From NCBI RefSeq assembly GCF_009711055.1, contig NZ_WMJY01000007.1:42241-106240 (forward strand): a stretch of DNA of 64,000 bases, in the 5' to 3' direction. The DNA comes from Myroides pelagicus. Lineage in GTDB: Bacteria > Bacteroidota > Bacteroidia > Flavobacteriales > Flavobacteriaceae. Both the position numbers and the translations under genes were made by a program. Numbering within the stretch: position 1 is the stretch's first letter; every line of letters begins with the position of its first letter. Positions 36,596 through 46,411 of this stretch are shown here, in pieces. Below the pieces are notes generated by a model that saw only the letters and a list, made by a program, of their open reading frames with translations, was not told the DNA's origin and ran no database searches.

Positions 36596-39500
36596 ATGAA
36601 ACAAAAAACTACTTTTCCTCTCTGGAAGAGGTTATTACTTTTGCTGGTCTTGTTCGTCCCGATCGTACAGTCTTTTGGGCAGGATCGTGTAGATGCTAAG
36701 TTAGAGGATTATGACCAAACAGTAGCAGGTGGATTACTTGGGATAGGCGCTACACCTGTAGTAGAGAATCCAGGTAATGTAAATCAATTCAATAATAATT
36801 ATGCTCGTCTTAAAGCATCACCTGGGTTAGCTGTAGGATTAGGAGCTTTTACATCTTATATAGAACTAGAATTCCCTAAAAAACTAAAAGCTAATCAGAC
36901 TTCTTATGTACGTCTACAGCCTGATGGTAAACTATTAGAGGGATTATTAGGAGGAAGTTTAGGAGAAACATTAACTACAGTTTTAGGAATTGTATTAACG
37001 GGTAATCAAGAGTTTGATTTATCAGTTGGTTTAGGCAGTAATACATTGTTTACAACAGGTAGTGTGTCAAAGTTTACTTCTAAAGATGGTGTGATAAATG
37101 TGGTAAAAGATAAGGATAACTATTATTATTTAGCCATTACTCCTAATAGTGAGTATGATCGTATTAGACTAACTAATAAAACAGGAGGTTTACTGGGATT
37201 AGGAGTAGTGAAGAACTTAGATGTATATCATGCTTTTACTTATGACGAGCAAGGAGCTGACTGTGGTAAACCTGTGGTTACCTCTTTTGATGGAGGAGGA
37301 CTTAACCTTGATGTTCTAGCTGTGACTGATCCGATGTTAAATCAAGCTATTGATAATGATATTAATACTTATTCTACACTTAATAAAGGAAGTCTTTTAA
37401 GTGTAAACGTAGGAGGTTCTATGTCTCAGATATTCTACTTCCCTACCACATCAGATGAGAAGTCTACCGTTAATATAAGATTAGCAGTAGAGAGTACTGG
37501 TGTATTAGATTTAAATCTGTTAGGTGGAGTAGAGGTTTTAGCCTATAATGGTAAAAGTCAAGTATACCAAAAGTCATTATCAGGAGGGTTAGTTTCTGAT
37601 TTAAATCTATTAAACTTAATTAAAAATGGTCAAGAAGTTGATATTACTGTAGCACCTGGTAAGTCATTTGATCGTTTAGAGGTTCGTCTTAAAGCTCCTG
37701 TAGGAGTTGATTTAGCAGGTAGCTCTGTGCGTATTTATGATGTAGAGCGCTTTGACGGCATTACGTGTAAAAATCGTTTAATTGTTACTCCAGAAGCTAC
37801 TGCGCAACCTTTTGATGTAGCTTCATGTGCAACACAATTAGGTGTTTTTGAGAATGTAGATTTTCCATATAATACAGTTGATGGCAATAATGAAACATAT
37901 GCTTCATTAGTAGCTAATAATGGTAGTTTACTTGTTTCTTCTCCTCAGGAAGGAAGAATACAGATGAAATTTGATGAAGCTTTACCTGCAAACAAGACAT
38001 CTTATATTCGTATTGATGCAGATAAAGATATGCTTAATGCATTATTAGGAGGTACATTAGGAGATTTGATTGCTAATGTAGGTGGTTTGGTGTTAGGTAA
38101 TCATATATTTACTGTAGAGGCATTTAATACTGCAGGGACATCTGTCTTAAAAAGTTCAAGTTCAAATCAATTTGAAGGAACTACTAATGGTGCTGTTAAA
38201 TTAGTGCAAGATAATATAGGAAGATTTTATATTGCTGTTACTCCAAATCAAGCTTATCAGAGTATCGTAGTATCAAATAGTGTAAGTAGTTTATTACCTA
38301 CTGGTGAGATTCGTACGCTAAAAGTATATAATATGTGTACTGACATAGGTACAGATTTATGTTACCCTGCTCAGTTTACTTCTTATAGTCAGCAAGGAAT
38401 CAACTTAAGCCTTTTAGACTTAGGAAAAGCAGGAGTTAAGGATCCTTATCATGCAATTAGTGGCAACTCATCTAATTATTCTGAAATTAGTACAGGGGTA
38501 GTTGCTATAGCAGGTTTGATTAAACAAACTGTATATTTTAATCAATCTTCTCAAGTAGGAGATGAATTGAAAATGAGATTACAGTTAAATCCAAGTTCAG
38601 CTTTATCTGTTCAATTATTAGGAAACTATAAAGTAGTTACTTATTTAGGAAATGAACAGAAAGAATCATTTACACTTCAACAAGGTTTAATTAATAGTCT
38701 AAACCTATTAGATTTATTTAATTCAGGAGGAGTACAAACGTTGACTTTTGATACAAAACAAGTTTTTGACAGAGTAGAATTACAAGTAGGTAATTTACTG
38801 AATGTTGAATTAACTCCTTCAATTCGCTTGTATGATGTAAAACGAGTAAGCTCTACTTGTCCTGAGAAAACAACTGATTCTCCTTTTATCAAGCCAGTAT
38901 GTGCTACTACAGTATTGAGTGCATCTAACACAGACGATATTGATAATATCTTTAGTGATAATTTTGATGCTTATGCTACTATAAATTCAGGAGCAGGATT
39001 ATTATTAGGTTTAGGTGATAAGTTTTCGGGTCATATAGAATTAGGATACGACAAGGTAGTAAAAGCAGGTACTACATCATACATTCGCTTTGATATGGAT
39101 CAAGCTATCTTAGATAAGTTAGTCGGAGGTAGTCTAGGTAACGTCGTGTCTGGCCTACTGAATGGATTAGTCCTTGGAAACCATTACTTCTCAGTAGAGG
39201 TTAAAGATGCTACGGGAGATGTAGTATTAGAAGGTAGTAGTAAAGGTCACGAAGACACTTTTATTAAAAATGGAGATATCCGTATTGTAAGTGATAAATA
39301 TGGAAGAACCTATATCGCAGTTAAACCAACTGTTGACTATAAATCGGTTAAAATTACGGATCATACAGATAGTGCTTTAGGTTTGTTAGCTCAGCCTAAT
39401 ACAATGAATGTTTACGGTATGTGTTATGAAGCATCTACTGATATCTGTGTGCCAGCATTCGCAACATCATACGAGTTCAATGGCTTAGGTCTGACAGTAG

Positions 39501-42262
39501 ATGATTTATCAGGTGCAGGAGTGAAAGATCCTGAGCATGCTATAGATGATAACAGTACAAACTATTCAGAAATATCTTCAGGAACCTTACAAATAGCAGG
39601 TGCTGTTAGACAATACATTTATTTTAACAGTGATGCAAAAGCTGGTGAGGAGACTTTAATCAAGTTTAAAACTCAAGGAGGTCAAGTAAATGTTGATTTA
39701 GTAGGGGCTTTAGAGATTAAAGCTTATAAAGGAGAGAAAGAAGTAGATGCGTTATCAAGTACTAATGGATTAATCAACGGAATCAATGTTCTTGATTTAT
39801 TGACTACAGGTCAAATGGTAGAACTTCCATTTAAACCAAAAGCAGCTTATGACCGTATTTCTATAGGTATGAAAACTTTAGTGGGAATAAATGTAGGTGC
39901 AAGCATTCATCTATACGATGTTGTGCGTACTTGTAGAGTAGTTAATCCTAATCAGTCTTTAGTTTCTTGGAAATCATATAAAGTTAATAATGATGCTACA
40001 ATCAATACTGTAAAAGGTGGCGAAGTAGTAGACTATACTATTCATGTTCGCAATGAAGGAACTACTCCGATAGCAGATTTTATTGTAAAAGATAAAATGC
40101 CTAAGGGAGTACAGTATAAATCAAGTGTTGCAGGTGTAATAACTGGAGATGAAGTTGTTTTTACACATAAAGGAAGTTTGGCTCCTGGCGCAACAGTAAC
40201 TTTTACTTTTACAGTAGATGTAGATGCTGATTTATCAGGTATAGTAGAAATTAAGAATATCGCTTATGTAGGTGAGGCAGGACAAGAAGCAGGTAAGGAA
40301 ATATTCTATCCATCTTATCCTCCAGTAGAAAATACTAATCCTACACAACCAGACGGAACTAAAGCACCTGGTACTGTGATTAAAGTAGAGAGCGCTTGTT
40401 CTTTGACTAAAGCAGTGATTACGTCTACATTTACTAATGGAAACATTTGCGAGGGTACTGAGGCTGTATTAGACGCTGATGTTATAGCAGATACTTATCA
40501 GTGGTATTTAGATGGTGTGGCTATTACTACTGGGGATCCAGATAATAAATTAGGAATAGAAAAAACACTAAAAACATCTACGCCAGGTAATTATACAGTA
40601 ATCTATACTGAAGGGACGTGTATGTCTGAAGTGTCTGACAGTTTTACTGTTACAACTATGGCTGCCCCAATTATTACAATTACGGGAAATACATTCTTTA
40701 CAGTAGTAAAAGGAGAAAAGATTGTTTGGCCAATAGTGAGTGTTAATGAAGGAACATTAACGTATGCTGACCAAAATAATACAACAATTCCGAATTTACC
40801 AGTATCTCTTGATACTGCAGGACAAACATCATTTATCATTACAGCAACAAATGCTAATGGATGTACTTCATCAGAAGTAATAACAGTAACTGTATTGGAT
40901 AATTCAGATTGTCCACCAGCAATTCAACGAGTATATGCAGATGGAGATACTTCTTGGGGATCTATTATTACAGGAGGAGTTACAGCTAAAGAAAATGCTA
41001 TTGATAACAACCCTACAACTCATTCACGAATTGTAACAGGATTAGGATTGTTAGGTATTGGTACAACTTGGCAAAATATAAACTTTGATCATGTGGTACC
41101 AAAAGGAACTCCAGTTACGATCAAATTAGGAAAAGAGTACAGTGGATTAATGTTGGCAGGAGGTTTATCTGTACAAGGATTAGATGAAAAAGGGAATGTT
41201 ATTGGTTCGTTGAAACCAGTAGCAGGAGGACTTTTAGATTTACTTTCTGCGGATAATGTAAATGAATTTACTTTTGTGCCATCTAATTCAAAAGGCCCTC
41301 AAGATTATAAAGGAGTTCGTATTACTCAAGGTTCTTTACTTGGTGTAGCACAAATAGCTAAAGTATATAGTGTTTTCTATACAAAATTAGGAAGTGTAAG
41401 TTGTCAAGCGGTAATACCTAATATTCATAAAACAGTTGAAGATGTTTATCATGGTGTTGGAGATATTGGTTTAGGAGTTGCAAGTAGTGTATCAGGTGTA
41501 TACAACCCTTGGAGAGCTGTGGATAATGATCCAGATTCTTATGCTACAATCTCGAGAGTTTTAGGAGTAGCAAATCAAGCACATATGACAGTTGTATTTA
41601 AACAACAAACTATGCCTACAGATGAGCTACATATTATTACTGAAATACCAGGTAACCCTGTATTGAGTTTAGAATTGATAAAAGGTTATAAAGTACAACG
41701 CTATTTAGGAAATAAGAAAGTAGGACCAGAAATAGAAGGAAGTAAAACAAACTTTATAGACTTAAAGTTGTTAGGTATTAATTATAAGAACAGATATAAG
41801 TTTGTTGTTCAGGCATATAACGAGCCTTATGATAGAGTAAAAATTACTTATACAACTTTAGTGAGTGTAATTGGTGATTTTGTAAACATTTATGATGTGA
41901 ACATTGTCCCTAAAGTTGATCCTGGATATGAACCAGGCAAAGAATCTAAAGATATGTGTTTCGGAGGAGTCTTACAATTGTCAAGAATTGATGCTTGTTC
42001 GGATTATGAAGTTTTCAAATCTGAAGCAGATACAACTCCTTTGACAAAAACAGGAAATATGAGTTTTAGACTACCAAATGACTTAGAAACTATTGATCTA
42101 GAAATAGAAGAAAACGGAGTGCCTAAGCAGGTAACATACCATGTAGTTTACGTTCAAGTTTACAGAAATGGTTGTGAAGCAGGAGCAAGAGTACCAGTCT
42201 ATTTAGATATGAAAAACTGTTCTGTGAAATCAAACTTAAACATCACACAAAAGATTAAATAA
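36596..42262 (+). CDS. Very large secreted multi-repeat surface protein with DUF11
   Basis: 1888 residues. Signal peptide (KRLLLLLVLFVPIVQSFGQ). Two alternating module types of ~165-180 residues repeat: A (about 45-220, 410-585, 760-945), each with SYxR.D and LLGGxLG...LGNH; and B (about 222-390, 587-755, 949-1110), each opening with a Cys and carrying AIDxNxxTYSxI and IRLYDV. Then come a DUF11-type beta domain (about 1130-1230; VDYTIHVRNEGTTP), two Ig-like segments (about 1262-1436), and two more diverged modules (about 1440-1775). The xAIDNDxxTY motif recalls galactose-binding/discoidin sandwiches. No CHU_C or other type IX sorting tail is seen. First gene of a six-gene run; gap to the next 36 bases. 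Likely a filament or adhesin component. Confidence 0.88.
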   Translation: MKQKTTFPLWKRLLLLLVLFVPIVQSFGQDRVDAKLEDYDQTVAGGLLGIGATPVVENPGNVNQFNNNYARLKASPGLAVGLGAFTSYIELEFPKKLKANQTSYVRLQPDGKLLEGLLGGSLGETLTTVLGIVLTGNQEFDLSVGLGSNTLFTTGSVSKFTSKDGVINVVKDKDNYYYLAITPNSEYDRIRLTNKTGGLLGLGVVKNLDVYHAFTYDEQGADCGKPVVTSFDGGGLNLDVLAVTDPMLNQAIDNDINTYSTLNKGSLLSVNVGGSMSQIFYFPTTSDEKSTVNIRLAVESTGVLDLNLLGGVEVLAYNGKSQVYQKSLSGGLVSDLNLLNLIKNGQEVDITVAPGKSFDRLEVRLKAPVGVDLAGSSVRIYDVERFDGITCKNRLIVTPEATAQPFDVASCATQLGVFENVDFPYNTVDGNNETYASLVANNGSLLVSSPQEGRIQMKFDEALPANKTSYIRIDADKDMLNALLGGTLGDLIANVGGLVLGNHIFTVEAFNTAGTSVLKSSSSNQFEGTTNGAVKLVQDNIGRFYIAVTPNQAYQSIVVSNSVSSLLPTGEIRTLKVYNMCTDIGTDLCYPAQFTSYSQQGINLSLLDLGKAGVKDPYHAISGNSSNYSEISTGVVAIAGLIKQTVYFNQSSQVGDELKMRLQLNPSSALSVQLLGNYKVVTYLGNEQKESFTLQQGLINSLNLLDLFNSGGVQTLTFDTKQVFDRVELQVGNLLNVELTPSIRLYDVKRVSSTCPEKTTDSPFIKPVCATTVLSASNTDDIDNIFSDNFDAYATINSGAGLLLGLGDKFSGHIELGYDKVVKAGTTSYIRFDMDQAILDKLVGGSLGNVVSGLLNGLVLGNHYFSVEVKDATGDVVLEGSSKGHEDTFIKNGDIRIVSDKYGRTYIAVKPTVDYKSVKITDHTDSALGLLAQPNTMNVYGMCYEASTDICVPAFATSYEFNGLGLTVDDLSGAGVKDPEHAIDDNSTNYSEISSGTLQIAGAVRQYIYFNSDAKAGEETLIKFKTQGGQVNVDLVGALEIKAYKGEKEVDALSSTNGLINGINVLDLLTTGQMVELPFKPKAAYDRISIGMKTLVGINVGASIHLYDVVRTCRVVNPNQSLVSWKSYKVNNDATINTVKGGEVVDYTIHVRNEGTTPIADFIVKDKMPKGVQYKSSVAGVITGDEVVFTHKGSLAPGATVTFTFTVDVDADLSGIVEIKNIAYVGEAGQEAGKEIFYPSYPPVENTNPTQPDGTKAPGTVIKVESACSLTKAVITSTFTNGNICEGTEAVLDADVIADTYQWYLDGVAITTGDPDNKLGIEKTLKTSTPGNYTVIYTEGTCMSEVSDSFTVTTMAAPIITITGNTFFTVVKGEKIVWPIVSVNEGTLTYADQNNTTIPNLPVSLDTAGQTSFIITATNANGCTSSEVITVTVLDNSDCPPAIQRVYADGDTSWGSIITGGVTAKENAIDNNPTTHSRIVTGLGLLGIGTTWQNINFDHVVPKGTPVTIKLGKEYSGLMLAGGLSVQGLDEKGNVIGSLKPVAGGLLDLLSADNVNEFTFVPSNSKGPQDYKGVRITQGSLLGVAQIAKVYSVFYTKLGSVSCQAVIPNIHKTVEDVYHGVGDIGLGVASSVSGVYNPWRAVDNDPDSYATISRVLGVANQAHMTVVFKQQTMPTDELHIITEIPGNPVLSLELIKGYKVQRYLGNKKVGPEIEGSKTNFIDLKLLGINYKNRYKFVVQAYNEPYDRVKITYTTLVSVIGDFVNIYDVNIVPKVDPGYEPGKESKDMCFGGVLQLSRIDACSDYEVFKSEADTTPLTKTGNMSFRLPNDLETIDLEIEENGVPKQVTYHVVYVQVYRNGCEAGARVPVYLDMKNCSVKSNLNITQKIK

Positions 42263-42298
42263 TAAACAAACAACAATAATTTATAACACTTTTTAGAA

Positions 42299-44419
42299 AT
42301 GAAAAAAATCACATTAATAGCAGCATTATTAGGAGCTTCGTATTTTGCAAATGCGCAGGTAGGGATCGGTACGCCGGATCCTGCTACTTCAGCAGAACTT
42401 GACATTGTATCTAAATCCGGTAAAAAAGGTATCTTGATTCCTCGCGTGGAATTAAAGAATACTAATGAGTTTCAAATGGAAGGTATTTCTACTGAAAGTA
42501 CAAGTCTATTAGTATTTAATAAAGTAAAAACTGCAGATGTATTAACTGGTTTTTACTACTGGGATGGAACTAAATGGAATAGAATAATAGGTAAAGAAGA
42601 ATTAGATACAGTAGTTGAAAATATTGGTGGAGATATCACAAATGTGATCAACGATGTAGAAAGCTTACAAAAAGTAGTAAACTATATCTTACCATCTAAT
42701 CCAGGTAATAAGGATACAACTAAACCAGGTCATACAACTATCGTATATGATAATACTACTGGTGATATGTATGAGGTAGTATATGATGCTACAAATAAAA
42801 AGTATATCACTAATAAGATTGACTTGCTTAAAATGATCCAAGGTAAAGAAACTAACACTTTCTTTAAAGAGATTAGAGATGCTAATAATAAGGTTACAGG
42901 TTATGTGTACTTCAACGAAAGTACTATTGTAAAAGCTATTGGTGAGGAAACCGATGAAGCTAAGATTCAAGAGATTTTAGATGGATTGAATGCTGAAACA
43001 CCAGGAGCAATTAGTATTGATGTAAAAGGAACTGTAGTAAACAACTTCAAAGAAATCTTAGAAGCACCAACATCTATTACAGTAACTACAATAGAAGGAG
43101 ATAAGACTTTCAAAACTGTTGAAGAGTATTTACAGTACATTTCTCAGTCTGCAGATGGTAATGTTATCTATAAAAACATTAGCACAGATCCAGCTAACCC
43201 AAATTGGGTATTCCAATACTATGATAAATCAACAGGAAAATATAAAACAATTAGTCTTCGTGATTTAGTAGCTGGTACAGAGTCTAAAACAACGATTGTT
43301 ACTTATAATAATAAACAATATTACTTATCTGAAGCATACATTGTAGGAGGAGGAGAATTAGATGTGACTAAATGGACTGCTGTTCCAGCGGGAGCTATCC
43401 ATGTAGATGTAGTAGGTGGAGTTATCAATAACATCGAAGAAATCTTAACTACTCAAGGAAATATAACAGTCAAAGTAGGAGGTCAGGATATGACTTTTAA
43501 TTCTGTAGAGGAGTACTTACAGTATATCACTCAGTTCTCAGAAGGGAATGTTATCTATAAAAATATTAGTACAGACCCTAACAAAGAAGAATGGGTGTTA
43601 CAGTATTGGGATAATACAGTAAATGACTACAAAACAATCAATCTAACAGATCTTGTTGCTGCTGTAGAAACTAAAACAAGCATCTTAAGAACAGAGTCTA
43701 AAACAGACGGTACGTTAGAAGATTATGCAGCTGCAGTAGCTCCAGTAGAAGCTGATGTTAAAAAAGGTGAGATCTTCTATAAGTACAATAACGAAGATAA
43801 AGAAGAGCAATTCATCAACATGACTGCTGATATTATTTCTTCTATCAATAACAACGAAGAGGTAAAGAATGCATTGACGAATGTGTTAAACCAAGGGGGT
43901 AACGTGTACTTCGGTGATCATGATAATGACGCTAATACAGATAATGTATTCTACACAATGGTAGTAAATGCCGATGGTACGACTACTAAAACACCTATTG
44001 AATTACCTGCTTCTTTCTTGTTAGAAATTATTAATAACTATACAGATGTAATCAAACAAGCGCTTGGAGATCACATTACAAATGAGGGAGATATTATATT
44101 CACAGGTGATATCTATAACGGTCGTAAAGTATTATTAGTAAAAGGTAGTACAACAGCTAACGGAACTTCTGCAAGAACAACAGGAGTTACTTTAGCAAAC
44201 GCGACTGGGGATAATGCTATCAACGGAGTGCTTTCAATCAAGGTATTGCAAAATGGAGTGCTAATTACTGAGTCAACTAAAGATGTTGTAGTGACTGGCA
44301 CTAAGATTGACTTTAATATCGGTGTGGGTAATATCTATACTGCTTTACCTGCAGGGGACTATGAAGTAGTAGTAGAATATTTAGGAAAAGAAGTAGATCC
44401 TACTACAACTCAACCATAA
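42299..44419 (+). CDS. Secreted protein with N-terminal fibre-like module and internal repeats
   Basis: 706 residues. Signal peptide (KKITLIAALLGASYFANAQ). Residues about 22-100 are a module also present in the 44520 protein: VGIGT, LDIVSKSGKKGILIPRVELK, then GFYYWDGTKW, a head common in Bacteroidota surface and tail-fibre-like proteins. Two long repeats (about 240-360 and 368-480) share VEEYLQYI, GNVIYKNISTDP and YKTI. The C-terminal 80 residues form a separate beta domain (LLVKGST to the end). No sorting domain is visible. Asn, Thr, Asp and Lys rich, as in extended surface fibres. Followed by a hairpin before the next gene. Confidence 0.82.
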   Translation: MKKITLIAALLGASYFANAQVGIGTPDPATSAELDIVSKSGKKGILIPRVELKNTNEFQMEGISTESTSLLVFNKVKTADVLTGFYYWDGTKWNRIIGKEELDTVVENIGGDITNVINDVESLQKVVNYILPSNPGNKDTTKPGHTTIVYDNTTGDMYEVVYDATNKKYITNKIDLLKMIQGKETNTFFKEIRDANNKVTGYVYFNESTIVKAIGEETDEAKIQEILDGLNAETPGAISIDVKGTVVNNFKEILEAPTSITVTTIEGDKTFKTVEEYLQYISQSADGNVIYKNISTDPANPNWVFQYYDKSTGKYKTISLRDLVAGTESKTTIVTYNNKQYYLSEAYIVGGGELDVTKWTAVPAGAIHVDVVGGVINNIEEILTTQGNITVKVGGQDMTFNSVEEYLQYITQFSEGNVIYKNISTDPNKEEWVLQYWDNTVNDYKTINLTDLVAAVETKTSILRTESKTDGTLEDYAAAVAPVEADVKKGEIFYKYNNEDKEEQFINMTADIISSINNNEEVKNALTNVLNQGGNVYFGDHDNDANTDNVFYTMVVNADGTTTKTPIELPASFLLEIINNYTDVIKQALGDHITNEGDIIFTGDIYNGRKVLLVKGSTTANGTSARTTGVTLANATGDNAINGVLSIKVLQNGVLITESTKDVVVTGTKIDFNIGVGNIYTALPAGDYEVVVEYLGKEVDPTTTQP

Positions 44420-44456
44420 TCTAGTAAACAACAAACAACAATTATAATTCTTTTCG

Positions 44457-44501
44457 AAAAAGGGAGAGTAAGCCAACTCACTTGAGACTCTTCCCTTTTT
44501 A
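44457..44501 (+). terminator. Internal hairpin/terminator in the surface operon
   Basis: AAAAAGGGAGAG can pair with CTCTTCCCTTTTT (one bulge), followed by T-run, about 20 bases before the 44520 ATG. It may reduce transcription into the distal genes relative to the first two. Confidence 0.6.
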
Positions 44502-44519
44502 TTAAATCAAACTTACATT

Positions 44520-45143
44520 ATGAAAAAAATATATTTAAGCTTAGCTCTTGCACTACTTACTTCAGCAGGCTATGCACAAACAAAGATAGGAGTAACAGGG
44601 AATAATAATCCTGATGTAAATGCTAATGCAGTATTAGAACTTGATGCGACTGACAAAGGTCTTTTATTACCTCGTGTTGAATTAAAGGAAACTAATAATC
44701 CTGCTCCATTAACTGCTCACGTAAGTGGTATGACTGTGTATAACACAGCGAAAGCGGGTGATGTAGTTCCAGGTTTTTACTATAATGATGGTACTAAATG
44801 GCAACAGATGGTAACTACAGATAACAAAGCTGTGAAGTTCTTCTATATGCCTACAATTACTTTTGATACTTCAACTCTTGGCGTTGTTACAGAGCCAAAA
44901 GATTTATATGCTGAGTATAAAAAACAGTTTAGTATGACTAGTGGTAATGCTGTGATGAGTCAAGGGGCTCCTGCTACTATCCCTCATTATCCAGAAGCAA
45001 CTGATCTATACTATTACGTAACGGATTACGATCCAGCTGTTTTTAAAGATATTGTGATTACTGCTGATGGTAAAATGACCTATGAAATCATTGGTAACGG
45101 TACACCAACTTCTATAATGAATATTGTTTTTGTAGTAAAATAA
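44520..45143 (+). CDS. Small secreted protein sharing the fibre-like N-terminal module
   Basis: 207 residues. Signal peptide (KKIYLSLALALLTSAGYAQ). Residues about 20-100 match the 42299 protein module: KIGVTG, VLELDATDKGLLLPRVELK, GFYYNDGTKWQQM. The last 100 residues are a compact beta-rich tail (FKDIVITADGKMTYEI). No sorting domain. Six bases separate it from the CHU_C protein gene, so the two are surely co-translated. It may be a short subunit or cap of the same surface structure. Confidence 0.82.
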   Translation: MKKIYLSLALALLTSAGYAQTKIGVTGNNNPDVNANAVLELDATDKGLLLPRVELKETNNPAPLTAHVSGMTVYNTAKAGDVVPGFYYNDGTKWQQMVTTDNKAVKFFYMPTITFDTSTLGVVTEPKDLYAEYKKQFSMTSGNAVMSQGAPATIPHYPEATDLYYYVTDYDPAVFKDIVITADGKMTYEIIGNGTPTSIMNIVFVVK

Positions 45144-45149
45144 GAATCT

Positions 45150-46397
45150 ATGAAACAGTATAAAACACTATTAATAGCCTTCGCGTTGTCTTATGCGGGT
45201 ACACATGCCCAGACAGTTAATAAAGGTGATTTCTATATTAGCCCTGATGCTGTGGTGTCTTCTAAGTATAGCTTAGAGAACAAGACAGCGGCTAACTTTA
45301 GAAATAACGGGACACTTATCTTGGAAGATGACTTGATTAACAATGGTGATTTCTTCGATTATAAGGGAAATACAGCTCAAGGAAAAACACTGTTGAAAGG
45401 AAGTAAACTACAAACGCTTAAGGGGTCATCGATTACGATGTTTAACGATCTTGAGCTTTTCAACCCGACAGCTGATAAAGCATTTGCTATTGAGAATACA
45501 GTTGTTGTGGCTGGAGAGATGACTTTCTCTGAAGGAATTGCTCATGTTACGGGCAATGAAGCTTCGCTAACTTTCTTAAACGATGCTACAGCTATTCAGG
45601 TTAAAGATATTAGTCATGTCCAAGGACAAGTAGATAAAGAAGGTAAAACGGCTTTTGTTTTTCCTGTAGGAGATGATGGATATTATCGCAAGGCTGAAAT
45701 TTCTGCTCCTGCACAGGAGAAAGACTTGTTTAAGAGTAGATATGAATTAGATAATACACAGTTTTTTGTTAGTAGAAACAATACAGCAGGTATCATTGAA
45801 AAGTTGAATACCAGAGAATATTGGTTAGTAAATCGGCCTGATAATGTAACTAGTGATGTTATATTGACTCTTACTTGGGACGAGCGTACTACACCAGCTG
45901 ATTTATTGGTTGACCCTGTGAAAGATTTACATATTCTTCGTTGGGATGCTGATCTTCAGCTTTGGGTAGATGAAGGAGGAATCGTTGATGTTGACGCGAA
46001 ATCTGTAACTACACCTACTTCTGTTAAAGGATATGGTTTTTTTACTTTAGGTACTGTAGATACAGACAGTATGCTTGATGGAGGGGTAGTGATTTACACC
46101 TTAGTATCGGCAAACGGAGATGGTAAGAATGACTTCTTTAGAATTGATAATATTGATCGTTTTCCGGGTAATAAAGTTGAGATTTATAACCGTTGGGGCG
46201 TACAAGTGTACGAAACAACAAATTATAACTCTAGAGGTAATGTCTTTACAGGAAAGTCTGATGGACGTGGTACTATTAACAAAGGAGAAGATCTACCGAC
46301 AGGTACGTATTACTACGTAGTGACGTATGACTACAAAGATCAAAGTGGTACGCGAGCGATCAAGAAAGCAGGATACTTACACCTAGAGGCTAATTAA
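45150..46397 (+). CDS. Secreted protein with type B (CHU_C) type IX sorting domain
   Basis: 415 residues. Signal peptide (KTLLIAFALSYAGTHAQ). The body (about 25-310) is beta-rich with repeated short segments (LILEDDLINNGDF, VVAGEMTFSEGI). The last 95 residues are the gliding-motility-associated C-terminal domain: SANGDGKNDFFRI, VEIYNRWGVQVYET, PTGTYYYVVTYDYKD and GYLHL. That domain directs export through the type IX secretion system and attachment at the surface. It is the only member of the operon with this signal. Directly upstream of the PorP/SprF gene, the usual pairing for type B substrates. Confidence 0.92.
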   Translation: MKQYKTLLIAFALSYAGTHAQTVNKGDFYISPDAVVSSKYSLENKTAANFRNNGTLILEDDLINNGDFFDYKGNTAQGKTLLKGSKLQTLKGSSITMFNDLELFNPTADKAFAIENTVVVAGEMTFSEGIAHVTGNEASLTFLNDATAIQVKDISHVQGQVDKEGKTAFVFPVGDDGYYRKAEISAPAQEKDLFKSRYELDNTQFFVSRNNTAGIIEKLNTREYWLVNRPDNVTSDVILTLTWDERTTPADLLVDPVKDLHILRWDADLQLWVDEGGIVDVDAKSVTTPTSVKGYGFFTLGTVDTDSMLDGGVVIYTLVSANGDGKNDFFRIDNIDRFPGNKVEIYNRWGVQVYETTNYNSRGNVFTGKSDGRGTINKGEDLPTGTYYYVVTYDYKDQSGTRAIKKAGYLHLEAN

Positions 46398-46411
46398 AGC
46401 AAGACGTAAAC

